In this document: in pieces, positions 5,050 through 6,588 of the stretch
Position numbering within the stretch: position 1 is the stretch's first letter
Layout of the letters: every line of letters begins with the position of its first letter
The notes under the pieces: generated by a model
Databases searched by the model: none
What the model was told of the DNA's origin: nothing
The model's input: the letters and a program-made list of their open reading frames with translations, nothing else
Source of the DNA: Flavobacteriaceae bacterium
Lineage (GTDB): Bacteria; Bacteroidota; Bacteroidia; Flavobacteriales; Flavobacteriaceae
Assembly: GCA_013214425.1 (NCBI GenBank)
Contig: JABSPN010000097.1
Coordinates: forward strand, 1 to 6,588
DNA: 6,588 nt
Direction of reading: 5' to 3'
Translations under genes and position numbers: made by a program

Positions 5050-5733
5050 TTACTTAATATCGAACAAGAACCCTTCTTTTAGAAGTTTAAAGTATTGTTT
5101 TTGATTGAATTTAAACAGGTTGGCTGGTCGTCCTCTTCCTTCGGAAACTTTTTGTTCGAGCTCTTCTAAGATGTTGAAACTCAATATTTTTTTTCTAAAG
5201 TTTCTTCTATCGATATCCTTTTCTAATATGGTAGTGTATAGTTTTTCTAAATCGGAAAACAAAAATTTATTGGCAAGCAAATCGAACCCTATTGGTTCAT
5301 AGGTAAGCTTAGATTTTAATCTGTTTTTAGCAGTTTCAAAAATCTTTTGATGGTCAAACGCTAAATTTGGTAAGTCGTCTATGGCAAACCAGGCAACATC
5401 TTTGGCATCAGTATCAGCTTTAATAAGATGATGTTCTGGCTTTACCAAGGCAAAGTAGGCAATACTCACAACTCTGTTTCTTGGGTCTCGATCAACGTTT
5501 CCGAAGGTATAGAGCTGTTCCAGATAATCTATAGTAACGTTCGTTTCCTCTTTCAATTCCCTTTCTACAGCGGTCTCCAGACTTTCGTTTTCTAAAACAA
5601 GTCCGCCTGGCAATGCCCAGGAATCCTTAAAGGGCTCTATACTTCTTTTAATGAGTAAGACGTTTAGCTTTCGGTCTCTGTATCCAAAAACTACTGCATC
5701 TACAGCAACACGTATATGTGGCATCTTTCTCAT
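5050..5733 (-). CDS. NrtR-type transcriptional regulator (Nudix domain plus winged helix)
   Basis: NrtR proteins join an N-terminal Nudix domain, which binds ADP-ribose-type ligands, to a C-terminal winged helix that binds DNA. They control NAD synthesis and, in Bacteroidota, also sugar genes. The Nudix domain spans about 6-135. Its box runs from Gly44 to Val66 (GX5E, then RELKEET at 58-64); all catalytic acids (Glu50, Arg58, Glu59, Glu62, Glu63) are present, and only the Gly near the end is replaced by Asn65. So hydrolase activity is not excluded, although many NrtR proteins have lost it. The winged helix covers about 148-215, with the typical DRRNFRKKIL (175-184) and GRGRPANLFKF (199-209). 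The start is 4 bases after the oxidoreductase stop; Met4 is an alternative. Its site may be the palindrome at 4539-4555. Confidence 0.9.
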   Translation of the reverse strand: MRKMPHIRVAVDAVVFGYRDRKLNVLLIKRSIEPFKDSWALPGGLVLENESLETAVERELKEETNVTIDYLEQLYTFGNVDRDPRNRVVSIAYFALVKPEHHLIKADTDAKDVAWFAIDDLPNLAFDHQKIFETAKNRLKSKLTYEPIGFDLLANKFLFSDLEKLYTTILEKDIDRRNFRKKILSFNILEELEQKVSEGRGRPANLFKFNQKQYFKLLKEGFLFDIK

Positions 5734-5737
5734 TCTG

Positions 5738-6588
5738 CTAAAGTACTAATTCTGCTAATTCTTTACCCACTAAACTTCCAATGGCTACTCCCATTCCTCC
5801 TAAACGAACACCACAATATACATTAGGTGATACTTCTTTAACGATAGCTTTTTTCTGTTTTCCAACCCCCATAATACCTGTCCAGCGATGATCAATTTCA
5901 AAGGTTGTGTTGGGTAAAATAGTGGATTGTAATAATGCTTCTAACTTTTCCTGAATAAGTGCTGATGTCTCCATTATTGTTGTTTCTTCAGCTTTAAAAT
6001 CAAGATTTCTACCTCCTCCAAACAAAATTCGATTGTCTATGTTCCTGAAGTAATAATATCCTTCGTCAAAATGAAAAGTTCCTTTGATATGTAAGTTTTG
6101 AATCGGTTTGGTAATAAGCACTTGTGCTCTCGCTGGTTTCACATCTTCCTCCAGAAATTGAGAAGCAAATCCGTTGGTAGTGATTAATACTTTAGCTGTC
6201 CTAAACCGAAATCCATCCTTTAGCGTAATTTCTGCTCCGTTTTCAAAAGAAACACAATCTTTTACCTCAACATTATTGACAATCTTAACACCCAATGTAT
6301 GCACGAGTTGCAATAAGGTTGCCATCATTTTACCCGTGTTAATCTGTCCTTCAAACTGATTGAACACATACTGTTCTTTAATATTTTTAAACCCAAAAGA
6401 ATTATTCGTTACACTGAAAACATCTTCCTTAAAAATGGGTTGCAATAATTGATTTACATACGATAGCTTATCCGAACAGGTTTGGAACAAATCGTCTTCA
6501 AGAGAGAATAATTCAAAGCTTCCGTTTTCCTGATAATCTAGATTGGCATCGCCCAGATTTTGACGCAATAGCGCTAAGCCTTTCCATC
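5738..6588 (-). CDS. FAD-dependent oxidoreductase, DAO family (5' end cut by window edge)
   Basis: The frame is open to the right edge, so the N-terminal FAD-binding Rossmann motif (GxGxxG) lies outside and about 283 residues are seen, starting WKGLALL. The visible part matches the D-amino-acid oxidase/DadA-like fold: a substrate domain, KVLITTNGFASQFL in the middle where the strand returns to the FAD domain, YYYFRNIDNRILFGGGRN, and the C-terminal signature DHRWTGIMG followed about 25 residues later by CGVRLGGMGVAIG, which closes over the flavin. These enzymes oxidise amines or amino acids (glycine, D-amino acids, sarcosine, polyamines); the substrate here cannot be named. It ends 4 bases before the regulator gene, so the two are co-transcribed. 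The TTG at 6568-6566 is not the true start. Confidence 0.88.
   Translation of the reverse strand, partial: WKGLALLRQNLGDANLDYQENGSFELFSLEDDLFQTCSDKLSYVNQLLQPIFKEDVFSVTNNSFGFKNIKEQYVFNQFEGQINTGKMMATLLQLVHTLGVKIVNNVEVKDCVSFENGAEITLKDGFRFRTAKVLITTNGFASQFLEEDVKPARAQVLITKPIQNLHIKGTFHFDEGYYYFRNIDNRILFGGGRNLDFKAEETTIMETSALIQEKLEALLQSTILPNTTFEIDHRWTGIMGVGKQKKAIVKEVSPNVYCGVRLGGMGVAIGSLVGKELAELVL

Noticed and set aside
1..6588. Toxin-antitoxin pair such as DarT with NADAR or DarG
   Set aside because: NADAR and macrodomain genes are present, but no DarT-like or other ADP-ribosyltransferase toxin is encoded here.
1..6588. Mobile element, CRISPR array, tRNA or rRNA
   Set aside because: No transposase or integrase frame, no spaced direct repeats and no RNA gene sequence was seen.

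Overview
The window looks like a chromosomal segment of a Bacteroidota bacterium, most likely a Flavobacteriia member. The DNA is AT-rich, Shine-Dalgarno-like start regions are absent, two candidate promoters fit the Bacteroidota form (TTTG, about 19 bases, TAnnTTTG), and a GC-richer repeat resembling flavobacterial intergenic repeats lies at 3003-3053. No mobile element, tRNA, rRNA or CRISPR array was seen.

Left and centre (1-4530, all on the minus strand): a block of genes for making, removing or salvaging ADP-ribose and related N-glycosides. In transcription order it holds a short, divergent PRPP-synthetase-like enzyme (3715-4530), a NADAR-domain N-glycosidase (3063-3617), a nucleoside 2-deoxyribosyltransferase-like protein (2344-2973), a microbial poly(ADP-ribose) glycohydrolase of the TIGR02452 type (1507-2331), an ADP-ribosylglycohydrolase split into two frames (892-1503 and 558-899), and, after a 225-base gap, a macrodomain protein cut by the window edge (1-332). 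A near-consensus Bacteroidota promoter overlapping an imperfect 17-bp palindrome sits just before the first gene.

Middle (4654-5049, plus strand): one small protein of unknown function, transcribed divergently from the ADP-ribose block. Its stop codon directly abuts that of the regulator gene on the other strand.

Right (5050-6588, minus strand): a two-gene unit of a FAD-dependent oxidoreductase (N-terminus outside the window) and, 4 bases later, an NrtR-type regulator (Nudix domain plus winged helix). NrtR regulators are known to respond to ADP-ribose-type ligands and to control NAD genes, so a working model is that this protein senses ADP-ribose and controls the neighbouring block through the palindrome at 4539-4555.

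Taken together, this is a candidate ADP-ribose stress or NAD-repair island: four or five enzymes that could strip ADP-ribose or related glycosides from macromolecules and metabolites, one pyrophosphokinase that could reactivate a ribose for NAD resynthesis, and a metabolite-sensing regulator. The nicotinamide or nicotinate transferase that often accompanies such a PRPP synthetase is not in the window.
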